NCBI RefSeq assembly: GCF_040802235.1
Contig: NC_133167.1
Location: forward strand, 16,794,501 to 16,858,500
Source of the DNA: Manis javanica
Taxonomy: Eukaryota; Chordata; Mammalia; Pholidota; Manidae
Direction: 5' to 3'
DNA: 64,000 nucleotides
Of this stretch, positions 26,449 through 38,900 are shown piece after piece; within the stretch, counting starts at the first letter, position 1, and each line of letters starts with the position of its first letter. The translations under genes and the position numbers were made by a program. The notes under the pieces are model-generated. The model saw nothing but the letters and a program-made list of their open reading frames with translations. It ran no database searches and was not told the DNA's origin.

Positions 26449-29400
26449 ATGAGCCGATCACCTCCCTATCCCATCCAACTCCGATCCACAGGCTCACAGG
26501 ATGCCCTGGCCCCCCTGCCACTGCCTGCTGTTCAAAATCCCTCTCACTCTTGGGCTTCTCTGTGTGGGCCTCCTCCCTGGGGCCTCAGCTGTGTTCTGGC
26601 TCTGCAGGTAGGTGGCGGAGGTGCAGAAATTGGTGCTGGCTGAAGGAGTGGTTGGGGGAAGTAGATGTGGCATGAGAAATCCTCTGGAAATAAGTATTTC
26701 CACCTATTTCTGAAGACCGCCCCTTCTCATTCCTCCATCTGCAGCATATCTTGGTCCTGGCTTCTCTGCTCTGTGTTTCCCACCTGCTCCTGCTTCAAAG
26801 TCTCCCCCCAGGGGGACTCTCTTACTCCCCTGCCCAGCTCCTGGCCTCCAGCCTCTTTTCGTGTGGTGTGTCTACTGCCCTGCAAATTTGGATGGGCAGC
26901 AGGTGAGGGGAGGTCCCTGGTGAGAAGGGGGCAGGGTCCCAGGGTCAGGGGAGGCTTGGCGAGTCCTTGGGCTGCCCCATGTTCCCTACAGGCTACCTCT
27001 TGTGCAGGCTCCATCCTTAGAGTTCCTTGTCCCTGCTATGGTGCTGACCAGCCAGAAGCTACCTCTGGCCATTCGGACACCTGGAAACTGTGAGCACAGA
27101 ACAAGGGCACAGGGTGAGAGGGGTTGGGTGCTAATCTTAGCATACAGGTGTAGGTAAGTGGATGATTGAGACTGGGCAGTGATGGGGCTGGTAGGCTCTG
27201 CAGTTATGCCAGGCACCAGCTAGGACTGTAGCATAATGGGTCTGCATCACATTTACCTTTCTCCTCTCCATGCCTCCAACTTCTCCCAGCCTCCCTTGTG
27301 CTGCGCCTGTGTGAAGGGCCTGACTGCCATGGCCTGGAGGTCTGGAACAGTTCTCTTCGAGAGGCAAGTGCCTGGAGATGGGGAGCAGGGGGGCTAAAGA
27401 TGGTGCCTGGATTGGGGAGACTCTTGTCTCCATTTTGCAGGGACTGAGATGCTCTGGGGGATAGAGTCAGGGGAAGGACTCACCCCTGGAATTAGTTAAG
27501 TCCAGGATGAGGTCAGCTTGACTGAGCAGAATTTCTCTGTCTTCTCCACTTCACCAGGTGTCTGGGGCTGTTGTGGTATCCGGGCTGCTGCAGGGCACGC
27601 TGGGGCTGTTGGGGGGTCCTGGCCACTTGTTCCTACACTGTGGGCCCCTGGTGCTGGCCCCCAGCCTGATCGTGGCAGGGCTGTCTGCCCACAGGGAGGT
27701 GGCTCTGTTCTGCTCTTCTCACTGGAGTCTGGCTTTGCTGTACGTGAGTCCTGAGAAGCATGTGGTGGTGACCAGCGGGTGTGCAGGACTGGGGGAGGGC
27801 AGAGCTGCTAGCCCTACCAGATTCAGCAGTGATCTGAGCAGAAACAACACATCTTATATTTGGAATCCAGGACTTTTGCTGGATTCATTTGCTCTCCTTG
27901 ACTTTCACACTGTTTCTTGCTGACTCCAAAGGTGCCCTCCTTCCCTTTTCATGGGGCTTTCTTCTCTGGGATCCCTTTTGATGGTATCCTGCCACTCCCA
28001 CCTCCATTATCCACTTCAGGATGCCTCCTCCTCTTACTCTGAAAGCTCCTTCTCTCTTCTAGGCTTATCCTGCTCATGGTGGTCTGTTCTCAGCACCTGG
28101 GCTCCTGCCAGTTACCCCCATGCCCCTGGAGACCAGCTTCAACCTCTTCCATTCATGCTCACATCCCTGCCTTCCGGCTCCTCTCGGTATGTGGGGGTCT
28201 GGGCTGGGGTTGACCTTAGGAGGGCTGGCATAGAATGCTTGTTTGGGCCCCACCTTTTGGCTTCTGTCTACTTGTTCAGGCTAGCTCAGAAGGTTCTGGG
28301 GAGGGCTTATTTTCCATCTCAGTCTTGCCCCTCAGGTGCTGATCCCAGTGGCCTGCATGTGGATTATCTGTGCCCCTCTGGGTCTCAGCACCACCCCTCT
28401 GGAGCTGTCTGCCCCCACTGAGGCGCCGTGGTTTTGGCTGCCTCACCCAGGTAGGTTTTCTCTTCATCCTTCATCCTCTCACTTAAATAAAGGTGTCTAT
28501 TTCTTGGAATTCAAGACTTAATGGGTTTCTCTTCTGAGTTAAATCCTGTATTTTCTCAAAATGCCCAAGGGAGAGAAATTACCAGTCTGAGGGACAATGC
28601 CAGCCCCTCCTCACAGGTGTTCTATGCAGTGTTAAGAGATATCTACAAGTTCCACCACTCCTGTTGATACCCCTTACCCAGTGTATATAATTATGTTGTC
28701 TCCCCTCACCCCCGGCATTGTAATTGGTGACCTATGTATAAAGATTGCTTTTGAGGCATTGTGTATGAAATTTGCTCACTCATCATTTTAATAAAGGTCT
28801 GTTGAGTGCTGATTATGTGCTGGGCACATGATAGGGGAATAGAACATAAACATGACAGACAACAGGACCTGTACTTATGAAGCTTATAATCTGTTGGGGA
28901 ATGTAGATACTAATTATTAAATAGTCACCCAGTGAAATGTAAAATTGCTATGTGATAAGTATAATAACGGGGAGGTACATTGTGTGATGAGGGCTTATAA
29001 TGGGAAATCTGACTGTATCAGAGAGGTCAGGAAAGGCATTCTTGAGGAAGTGATTATTGAGCTGAGAGGTGACAGATGGGTGAAGGCAAGAGAGAAGAGC
29101 ATTCTGGGTGGTAAGAACAGCATATGCAAAGGCCCTGTGGTAGCCAGCAACAAGGCAAGTATAGGGGCCTAAGACGATCCAGTATATCTAGAACGAAGGA
29201 AGTTAGGCAGACTGTGGTGGGAGATAAGGCCAGAAAGAGAAATGGAAGGGTCAGACCAAAAAGGATCTTGTAGACCATGATAAAGGGATGGGTCTTTATC
29301 CTGCGAGTTTGGTGGTTTCGTCCCAAGACATTATCTTCAAAGACAATGGGGCCTCTAGGATTCTTGTGGCACAGCCTTTGGAGGCAGGGGATGCTCCAGA

Positions 29401-32232
29401 CTTGAGTCTGGGGCCCAAAAGTGGCTCTTTCTCCCTCCCCAGCCGAGTGGGACTGGCCGTTGCTGACACCCAGGGCTCTGGCTGCAGGCATCTCCATGGC
29501 TTTGGCAGCCTCCACCAGCTCCCTGGGCTGCTATGCCCTGTGTGGCCGGCTGTTGCAATTGCCTTCTCCACCTCCGCATGCTTGCAGTAGAGGCCTGAGC
29601 CTAGAGGGTCTGGGCAGTGTGCTGGCAGGGCTGCTGGGGAGCCCCATGGGCACTGCATCAAGCTTTCCCAATGTGGGCACAGTGAGTCTTATTCAGGTAC
29701 GTGAACAGGGGAGTGGGGGTCTGGAGGTGTGGGAGAGGAAAAGGAACTCACACTGATTTCTTGCCAGCTGTGCCCAGCACTGTCAGGCACTTGACATCAG
29801 TGATCTGAGGGGTTAGGGGATGCCTAGAAGTGGTAAGGGGCTAGAGTATGAGGAAAACACTAAATCACTACTGAATTCCTTCTATACCTCAGGCACTGAA
29901 CCAGGGCTGGGGTTCCAGTGCAGAGCAAGTCAGAGAAAGTCCCTGCTCTTCTGAGAACTTCAGAGGGGGAGAGGGAGACGATTTAAGAAAAAAGTAAATA
30001 ATTTCAGAGAGTGACAAGTGCTATTGAGAAAACAAAGCAGGGTAGCGGTATGGAGGCTGAGTAAAGGAGGCCCCTTTAGGTAGAGTGCCCGCAGATGATT
30101 CTTAGAAGGGTAACATTTGGGTTGGGATCTGAATGATGAGACGGGGCTGGCCAGGCAAAAACCTTGAACAGTTGAGGAGGTGACTGTTTCCCAGTGTCTC
30201 TTCTTCACGTAGGCTGGATCTCGGCGAGTGGCCCACCTGGTGGGGCTGCTCTGCATGGGGCTCGGGCTCTCCCCGAGGCTGGCCCAGCTCCTCACCACCA
30301 TCCCGCTGCCTGTGCTTGGTGAGTTGATCTATCAGCAGGACTTGGTAGTGAACCAGAACCTCCCAGCATGGCTCAAGTGGTTGCTTGTGGCTGACACCCT
30401 TTCTTTCTGAATAGCCTCCCTGATACTTAGATACAAGCGTGTGTCATCTGCCTTCACGTTCTCAGCCCAACATCTTGGCTTCTGACTGAATCAGAAATGG
30501 GACTTTTGGTCTTCTCTCTCCATCACAACCTGCACCTGCCCTGTAATACTCCCTGCAGTGCTAGCCCTCTTCCAACCTCTTTGATTGCTTCTGTATGAGA
30601 CAGGTGGGGTGCTGGGGGTGACCCAGGCCGTGGTTCTATCTACTGGATTCTCCAGCTTCTACCTGACAGACATTGACTCTGGGCGCAATGTCTTCATTGT
30701 TGGCTTCTGCATCTTCATGGCCCTGCTGTTGCCAAGATGGCTTCGGGAAGCCCCTGTCCTGAGCACAGGTGGGAGAAGTAGGGAGGGGAAGAGTTGCTCA
30801 GTAGCGGGAAAGCAGGGCTTGAGGCTCAAGGCTCTCTGGATTCCAGGTCCCACACCTTTCTCTGGGCTTTAGTGTAAATAGTTCATCCATATGTATAGTA
30901 ACATTAAGCACCCTGCTAGCTCCTTGGGATACAACTCTGGCTCCAGAGGTTACAGAGATGAGATACACAGGAACATAACAGAAAAGGTTCAGATAAGGAG
31001 CTATGGTGCTCAGCAGTGAGAGAGAGGTTTCTGCTTAAGATAATCCAGTTGAGTTTTATGGAGAAAGTAACACTGAGCTTGTCTTGAAGGATGGTTAAGA
31101 TTTAAACGTATTTGGGGAAAAGAAGGAAGGTGGAATAACCATCATAAAAGATGTAGACATAGCAGGTAGTCAGAGTAGGTCATGGGAGCACGAGATAACT
31201 TACTTAGTTCAGTTTAGTGAATGGCAGTGCTTCTCAACTGAGGATGATTTTGCTTCCCAGGGAATATTTGGCAATGTCTAGAGACATTTTTGGCTGTTAG
31301 AAATGGGAGAGGGGCTTGTCACTGGCATTTGGTGCTAGAGGGATGCTGCTAAAAACCCAACAATGCACAGGACAGTTCCCATTAAACAAATAATTAGTTG
31401 GTCCAAAGTGTCAGTAGTACTAAGGTTGCAAAACCCAGGCTAGAACATAGAAGGTAAGAAGCTGGAAATAAGGTTGGGGATTTTTAATATCAAACCTTCC
31501 AGAGATGTGAGCCTGAAACTATCAGAACCTATCTGGAGAGCATGTGGATGCTCAGAAGATAGGGCGGTGAGCAGGGATCTTGTGGGAAGGGCCTGCGAAA
31601 TGGAGAGTAGAGGGACAAAGGCTGGGATTGGAGGATGGAATGACAATACAGAAATATGTTTAGTCCAAGACTTAGGTTTAGGCCTGAAAGTATAAGACTC
31701 CTTGGCCTTGCATAGGATCAGAGTTCCCCTCCTGCCTGGCCCCAATCTATTGTAGGCTGGAGTCCCTTGGATGTGTTACTGCACTCGCTGCTCATGGAGT
31801 CGGTCTTCCTGGCGGGACTCTTAGGCTTCCTCCTAGAGAACACCATTCCTGGTAAGTTGAGGCCAGGCCCAGGCAGACTAAGGAGTAGCCAGGAAGTCAT
31901 CACTCTCTGGATTGGGTAATGGCTTGACTAGGCTCTGTTTTGCAGGTACCCGGCTTGAGAGAGGCCTAGGTCAAAGTCTGTCATCTCCTGTTGCTGCCCA
32001 AGAGGCTCAGATGCCTCAGAAGTCCAGTGAGAAGGCTGCTCAAGAGTACGAGATTCCTTTCCCCATCCAAAATCTGTGTCCTTGCATCCCCCAACCCCTG
32101 CATTGCCTCTGCCCGCTGCCTGAAGACCCTGGGAATGAGGAAGGAGCACCCTCTGAGCCAGGAGAGACAGCCGACTTGCTGCCTAGCAATGGGAGGCAGT
32201 GCCCTGGGTCTAGCAGAGAACTTAGGTCCTAG
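26449..32232 (+). CDS. SLC23A3: Solute carrier family 23 member 3 (orphan NAT-family transporter)
   Basis: Twelve coding exons: 26449-26607, 26745-26902, 26992-27089, 27290-27363, 27558-27739, 28063-28186, 28336-28450, 29443-29696, 30213-30318, 30604-30768, 31756-31851, 31946-32232. They sum to 1818 nt, 605 aa plus stop. The protein opens MSRSPPYPIQLR and has about 12-14 hydrophobic segments over residues 40-510, then a Pro/Cys-rich cytoplasmic-type tail. Relatives SLC23A1/2 are sodium-ascorbate cotransporters at the plasma membrane. The family signature falls at residues 379-388 (PNVGTVSLIQ); the usual Thr-basic or Thr-Gly pair at its end is Ile-Gln, in keeping with the reported lack of ascorbate transport by this paralogue. 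Two donors are unusual: GC at 27364 and GTACGT at 27740. The substrate is unknown. Confidence 0.94.
28790..29335 (-). mobile_element. LINE-2 copy in SLC23A3 intron 7
   Basis: It starts at the mirrored L2 3' end (GGTCTGTTGAGTGCTGATTATGTGCTGGGCAC) and continues with GAAGCTTATAATCTGTTGGGG, GGCATTCTTGAGGAAGTGATTATTGAGCTGAG, CATATGCAAAGGCCCTGTGG and GGATCTTGTAGACCATGATAA, all mirrored L2 landmarks. Confidence 0.8.
29855..30175 (-). mobile_element. LINE-2 fragment in SLC23A3 intron 8
   Basis: Mirrored L2 landmarks: CCTCAGGCACTGAACCAGGGC, AGAGTGACAAGTGCTATTGAGAAAACAAAGCAGGG, then TTGGGATCTGAATGATGAGACGGGG. Confidence 0.75.
30880..31130 (-). mobile_element. LINE-2 fragment in SLC23A3 intron 10
   Basis: Text such as CATTAAGCACCCTGCTAGCTCCTTGGGATACA and GTAACACTGAGCTTGTCTTGAAGGATGGTTAAG resembles the mirrored L2 3' end, but divergence is high. 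Confidence 0.5.
31205..31440 (+). mobile_element. MER20-type hAT-Charlie element in SLC23A3 intron 10
   Basis: Second copy of the element at 5893-6110. Shared order: GTGCTTCTCAACTGAGGATGATTTTGCTTCCCAG, TTTGGCAATGTCTAGAGACATTTTTGGCTGT, GATGCTGCTAAAAACCCAACAATGCACAGGAC, right end TAAGGTTGCAAAACCC. Confidence 0.75.
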
Positions 32233-32800
32233 TAATTACCAGAACTTGTACAACTTCCCTGGATAGTTTAGCCCTATCTCCCAGCTTGCTGGAGAGTGAG
32301 CTCCCAAGCACTACTTTCTCCAAGAGGTGTGTGTGTGTATGTGTGAGAAATGGGCCCACCTATATATAGGTTTCATTTCCCAATAGGTGTTTTGCCTTTT
32401 CTTCTAATTAGGCCCAAACTGTTCCAGAACAAGGGCCATGGTTCAGTGGACCATAAATGAATGAATGAGATTTTGCCTGTGAACTATCTATACTGGAACC
32501 CCAGCATTCACTTAAATATTTATTGAGTGCCTCCCATGTGTAAGGTTCTGCAACTACAGACATGGATGAGCCAGGGTCTCTAACCTCTCAGGGCACTTAC
32601 TGTTGAGAAAGATTTATGTAATTTCTAACTAAAATGCAAAGCAGAAGGCAGTCTGTAATAAAAAATTAAAACAATGCTATGGGATCAAAGAGGAAGAAAC
32701 AATGAATTCTGATTGGGGATAATGGGTAGGCTCTGAAAGCAGCAGTACTGAGGCTGTCCTTGACAAGGGGATTTTGGAAATCTAGTAAAGTTCAATCCTT
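32233..32800 (+). other. SLC23A3: SLC23A3 3' UTR and flank with L2 fragment
   Basis: Follows the stop TAG at 32230-32232. A (GT)n stretch lies near 32330. From 32505 to about 32790 the text mirrors an L2 3' end (TATTTATTGAGTGCCTCCCATGTG...). A candidate AATAAA occurs at 32657-32662, inside the L2, but no polyadenylation site can be chosen with confidence. Confidence 0.45.
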
Positions 32801-33049
32801 TGTTTAAAAAAAAAAAAAAAGGTTGAACAGGTAGGGGAAAGTGACTTTAATTGATCGACAAGTCCAAATCCGGGAACCCCTCTCCTGCACCTCTTCCGGC
32901 ATTCTTTCTACTCCAACAGCGTGACTCGAAGGAACACCACTAACCCCTCCGGCTTTTTACCCGCAGTCTCCCAGCCTGTAGCTTTCCTGGCCCCAGCTGC
33001 CTCCCAGCTCTGCGCGCTCCTTTTAATCAGCTCAAGGCTTAATGCCCCG

Positions 33050-33400
33050 CCCACGTCGGGTCTGTGCTCCGCCTCCATGTCCCAAAAGGCCTCTACTCTA
33101 GGCCTTTCGGTTTGCGCGGGCAGACGGGCCTGGCGCCGGGAGGTTGGGAGCTCTCGCGGCCACTCATGGTAGGTGGGGTCGGGCTCCAACCAAGGCCGGC
33201 CCGGGCGGCGAGGAGCTGCTCGGACCTTGCGGGTAGGCCTAGGCAGGTGCGCTTTCTCCCGGAAGGGCCTCCCGCGGCCGGAGCCGTAGGGCAGGCCTCT
33301 GGGGGTGGGCGGGGCCGCGCGTGCACAGCCCGGCTTCCGGCAGCGAGGCGGGGCTCGTGGGGCTGTCCTTTCGCCCGCTGCGTAGTGCGACGAAGCAGCT
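33050..33400 (+). promoter_or_regulatory. NHEJ1: NHEJ1 CpG-rich promoter and possible non-coding exon 1
   Basis: A CpG-rich block lies between the SLC23A3 3' end and the first NHEJ1 coding exon and continues to about 33720. It has ETS-type CGGAAG/CTTCCG motifs near 33259 and 33333. A donor-like CACTCATG|GTAGGT lies at 33168/33169 and could close a non-coding first exon; this is not proven. SLC23A3 and NHEJ1 are tandem, about 0.9 kb apart. Confidence 0.5.
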
Positions 33401-33719
33401 GTTTGTCTTTTGGTTTACCCCCTTAGTGGTCCCGGACTTGCCTTTGGGCAGCCGGTGGTGCAGAAAGAGAGGCGGACGGCGAAGACCGCCTTTCCAGTGA
33501 AGGCAGAAGAAAACGACACCGGGCGGGGCTCCTGGGGCGGGGCTGTGGTCGGGGGAAGCGAGGGTTCGTCCTCGCCCAGAGACACGGGGCGTGGCCCGGC
33601 CCGGAAGGTCCCTGGGGTCTTGCTTCCCTCTACAGGATGACGGAGGAACTGCGCTGAGACTGGGGCCCACCGCCGACGGGCGGGACTTGGTGCGGACTCC
33701 AGGGGACCCCACCCGGCTG

Positions 33720-35537
33720 TTGGCCCTTGGCGCTTTCCCCGTTCATTCAAGGGTAATAAACGGGTGCCTAAGGTTAATGCGCAGGTTGAAAGTGGTCTTG
33801 AAGGAAAAAAAAAAGATGAGATACAGAGGCCTCAGACTCAACAGGACGCGCGTGGTGGGAGTCGCTGACCCCAGGTCTGGTGCTGAATGGCTCTACCCTG
33901 ACCACATTTTAAACACCTCCTCCGCCCCCAAACAAAACAAAACAAAAAACCATCCTGTTTGAGGGGCCTGAGACTTTCTGACGTGTTGGGCTCGTATAAT
34001 CAACCCAACTTGGGTCACTCCTAGAGCGCACGCTGGGGAGCACCTATAAGGGAGAAAAGGGCGTGGAAACTTAATTTCGTTGTGACCTTTGGCATTGTGG
34101 AATCCTGGTCCAGAGAAGACTGGCTCAGTCATTCCAAGACTTTTTCTTCCCTGTAGGAACAACAGCACATGGGAAACGGTGACTGAAGTCCCATCCTCCA
34201 AACACAAGGTTTTAATGCTGCTGCAAATAAAAATCATAACTTATATTTCACCTGTCTAGTGCCTGTACACATTAGGTGTAGTTACAAGGTTGCATTTCAA
34301 AAATTATGGTTGAAAGAATGGCTTAGACTGAGAGAGAAATGACTGGAGGAACAGAACTGTATTAACAGTGTTAATGAGCTCTAAGGAATTTCATAATTTT
34401 TTTTATCTTCTAAGACCCTTCCCCTCCCCCACACACTTCACTTTATATTTATAGACTGGAAAAATGAAGGAAATTTTATCACTTTCTTTTTCACCCACAG
34501 GAAAAATGATCAAACTTCCTGTAAAGTAGCCATAGGTACTGAACATTCCAGTAGGTGAAGGCTACAAATTTAGTTGTTGAATTAGAAAAGGTGGTTTCCA
34601 GGAGTTCCAGGATGTGCAGGAGGGCATGGTATTGATGGCAGTTCCCCAATAGTGGGAATGTGAGGGATGAGTGAAGTGGAAGTTAATTCATTGTCTCTAC
34701 TTCTGTGATGTATTGTGCCTTGTATTCATGATTTCTTAGTCATTCAGGTTCTTGAAATGGAGATTTGGGACTTTTCTGTTTGCTTCTGGACACAGCTTAT
34801 TAGCTCTTTATTTGCCATTGATCCCTTTGAGAATTTGCTGATAGCTATGGGTATATGCATGAACACAGAAATTTTTCATATAATCCCAGAGTATTCACAT
34901 ACATAAATTCTGGATTAAGAATCCCTGTCTTTGGGAATATATGCATAGAATATCTATGTCTGTGTGTGTGTGTTTTTGAAATTTGAAACTCTGAGAGCTT
35001 CCAGAGTTTTGTTTTTAGATAATGATCAAATAATTTGAATTTCCTGCCCATGACACTTATGACTTATGATGTTTTATAAGACAGGAACTATTTCTTGTCT
35101 TCTGGAAGTTCTGGGAAAGGGTAGCATTGTCATATTTATTAGGAATGTGATAAAACTGCAACAAGAATGGTTTAGGTTTCCATGTTGTCATATTATTAGA
35201 AAGCAGAAATACTAAATACCAATACGCTGAGACTTAAAAGATAGAAGAGATATTTTACTCCCTTTAGGAACTCAATATGGGGGAAAAACCCCTCATAATT
35301 TTCTAAATAGATTTTTAGTTCCCCAGAGGTAGTAAGCTTGGCACCCAGCTGGCTATATATGGCGGGGTGGGGTGGGGGTGAGGTTGGGGTAAGGGGTAGA
35401 ATGTAAATCTGTGCCTTGTGTTTTGTTTGGGAGGATTTTCAAGAGACATTTGATATATAACTGTCTGAGTGATGCCTCCCCCCTCCCTCCAGACCTAAAG
35501 TACCCTGGGACACTTTGCTAAATTAACTCTCCTGCAG
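33720..35537 (+). other. NHEJ1: NHEJ1 intron 1 (presumed), nothing notable
   Basis: An AT-rich tract with short simple repeats: a GTGTGT stretch near 34962 and a GGGGTG-rich stretch near 35365. No exon, RNA gene or clear interspersed repeat was recognised. Confidence 0.5.
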
Positions 35538-35899
35538 ATGGAGGAACTTGAACAAGGCCTATTGATGCAGCCATGGGCATGGATACAGCTTGCAGAGAAA
35601 TCCCTCTTGGCCAAGGCTTATATCATCAAGGAGGGCTATGCCTTGCTTGTTTCAGATCTTCAACAGGTTTGGCACGAACAGGTGGATGCTAGCGTGGTCA
35701 GCCAGCGAGCCAAGGTAAGTGGGAAGAGAAGTACTGCTGTGAAGTGGTAGGGGATGTAATTTATTTCCCAGTGAAGGTCAGGGGACATTTATGTCAACCA
35801 GCTTGCTGGCCTGTAAGTTACCAAGGAAGGTTGAATCAGGTTGAGACAATTCTAGTTAGTGTTCTTCACTTCTACCCAGCCCTGATCCTTCCACAATGG

Positions 35900-35932
<33 letters not shown>

Positions 35933-38900
35933 TGCATGCATGCATGTACACATATAGTCCAAGGCAGAACTCTTAGGTCAGTGGGTCTCTCTTCTTTTGT
36001 GTTCTTCTTTCCTGTTCCAATGTTTTTCTCTTCCCTTCTTTTCTCTCATGTCCACTGTCTCCATGTTAACCAGCTTTCCTTTGCTGTTACTTATGAGGGA
36101 GTCAGTTTCCTTTGGGCACCGTTACTCTGTATAACTCCTGCTGTCTTTTTAGGAGCTGAACAAGCGCCTCACTGCTCCCCCTGCAGCCTTTCTCCGTCAT
36201 TTGGATGATCTGCTTCGCCCATTGTTGAAAGACACTGCTTGCCCTGGCGAAGCTACCTTCTCCTGTGACTGGGTGGCAGAGGCACTGATAATACGGGTGC
36301 GGAGTACACTCTCTGGTCTCCCCTTCTATTGGAATTTCCATTGCAGCCTAGCTAACCCGTCCTTGGTAAGTGCAAATCAAATATGGAGTAGGGAAGGAGA
36401 ATCGCCAGCTTCTCTGAGATGAAGCTTCAGGTGCTCTTATTTTTTTGCAAACTCCATTTGAAATTCTCTCCAATTAAAAAAACTGTCCTTGACTGGACAG
36501 AAGGCAGAAAGGATTCTAGACTGGAACATCCCTTCCTTGCAGAGGGAGCAGAGTTTGGGTCTACATGCTTGATTGGGTGTCATTAGTCATTACTTTATTT
36601 ATTCAAGATTTATTAAGCATCTACTTTGAACTAACTGTTGGGCATCCAGATCTAAGACAATATAGCCTATTCCTGGAGTTTATAATCTAGTGAGAAGACA
36701 GACAGGAAACGGGATAGAGTATGGTAAGTTCTTTGATTGAGGTAAACCCAGGATGATGAAGGGTCCAAAAAACCTGTTTGAAGGGATAGTTTCTGACCTG
36801 AGTTTTGAAGATGAATAGGGAGAAAATAAAGAGGCCATTCTAGGCAAGAGTGCAGTTTGAGAGGCAGGGAGATGTATACACGTGGGGCAATTAGGAGAAC
36901 TATATGACTGAAGGGAGAAAAGTGAGGTAGCCAATGGCCCAGATCTTGAAGAATTCTAATGAGTTTGGATTTTATCCCAAAGACAATGGGAGTTCATTGG
37001 AAAACTTAAGCAGGGGTTTAACATGAACCCATTTGTAATTTACCAAGATCCCTCTTGCGACAGGATGGACTATCTACCAGTGTCATGCACCTTTCTGAGC
37101 ATTATCTCGTCATCCAATCCTCACAACTGTCCTGTAAGATAAGCATTATTATACTCATTTTTCAGAGTAGGACACTGAGGTTGAAGTTAATTTGTCCAGA
37201 GTCATCTGGCTTATACATGAATGAGCTGGAACTGGACTCCTAGGTCTGATTTGAGAGCCATTTTCAGAGACTAGGAGGATAAGGTCCTTGACTCACTTGT
37301 AGGTGTCCAGACCCCAGGAGTTTTTACTGGAAATTAGTTGAGAATGGACATTAGGAACCATTTGAAGGAATTACTACCACTGGTACCTTCCACCCTTCTA
37401 TGTAAACAGAGCTTGTTTCAATCCGTAACATTGGAGGTCAGAGTCTTCTATGGGAGGTCTAAGGGTATAGGATTACCAGAAGAGGAATCTGAAGACAAGT
37501 GGGCATCATTTCTTATCTCCCTTATTTTTTCTTCCAGATGTGATGTGATGCTTTGGCATCAGTAGGATGGGTGGAACAAAGTGCTTTTTGAGAAACTATT
37601 CTCTAGTGTTATCTTTGATCTGGAATTCAGTAAAGCCAGACTTGAGTGCTTGGAGGACTACTACTACTCATTCATCTATGAATTTCTCAGGCCTACCAAC
37701 AGTGCTTAGCAGATAACTATCTGCTACATAAATCACTCATTTATGTTGATTTTTATTGAATTTCTTGTGAAAATTTGCATCCTGCTTTATTTAGATGGAC
37801 AATTTGCCTATTTTGTGCTAAACCCCTGTAACTTTTTCTAAGTAACACCAGGGGGCACTGTTCCCTCAATAATACTTGTTCTAAGACCAAAGCATTCAGG
37901 CTGCCTTTGGTAAGCTCCAGCAACAGCCACTCTCCTTTTGCATCACACAGCCGTGGAAACTCAGAATAGTGAAACTGGAGAGGTACTTCTCCTTGGGCTC
38001 AAATAGTTTTGTGGGGTTTTTTTTTTTGCAGAAAAATATAATAAAGAACACTTGTGTAATGATATAACTGAATAATACGTGAAGAAAAAACTAGCTCATC
38101 TAGGCAAATTCCTTTAATTTGGTAGCTGCAATAAGCAAAGGGGTTACAGTGTTTAGAGTGGAATGAGTGAGTCTTGGTTGACCATGGAAGGCGGTTAGCA
38201 TTGAACAATTGATTAACAATTATGCTTTAAGGTAAAATAAGATATTTATTATTAAAAGGAGAAGAAGAATGGCATCTCAGGGAAACCCCTTAAACCTGAG
38301 GGAGGTTTATAGGGAAAAAGTTAGAGCCAGTGAACACTGGCAAGCAGGTAGGTGGACACTATTTCAGGCTTGTATGTGTGCCTGTGAGGTCACACAGTCA
38401 TATTTTTTGTTTGTTACTCATTCTTGTGATAGTTTTTGTCTAATTTTTTTTGAATGAGTAATTCATGTAAAAGGCCAACATTTCAAACAGAATTTAAGGA
38501 TATACAGTGAAAAAATATGTCTTTCTACCTGCCTTTTCCAGTCCCTCCTTTTCCTTCCCTAAAGCAACTACTGATAACAGACTTTTGTGAATTCTTAAAG
38601 AAAGCTGATTATAGGTATGTATATAGGTATACACTCATGCAATCAGATACATATCTGGGTATATATATATGTGTTTTCACAAATCACAGCATGCCATTTA
38701 CACTGTTCAGTATCTTACTTTTTTCACTTAATTATAGAACTTAGAGATCATTCATAGCAATACATTTAGAAGGCCTGCCTTCTAATGGCAACATAGCATT
38801 TTACTACTGAGTATATTAACACATATTTCATTAATATGCTGCTAATAGATACTTAAATTGTTCCCATTCTTTTGTTGTTACAGTGAATATCCTTATATTT

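Noticed and set aside
33239-33712. 157-codon minus-strand frame and overlapping plus-strand frames at the NHEJ1 promoter
   Set aside because: Same CpG-island effect; no conserved protein and no splice context.
35744-36208. 154-codon plus-strand frame between NHEJ1 exons
   Set aside because: Crosses a (TG)n tract and the intron/exon border in the wrong frame for NHEJ1.
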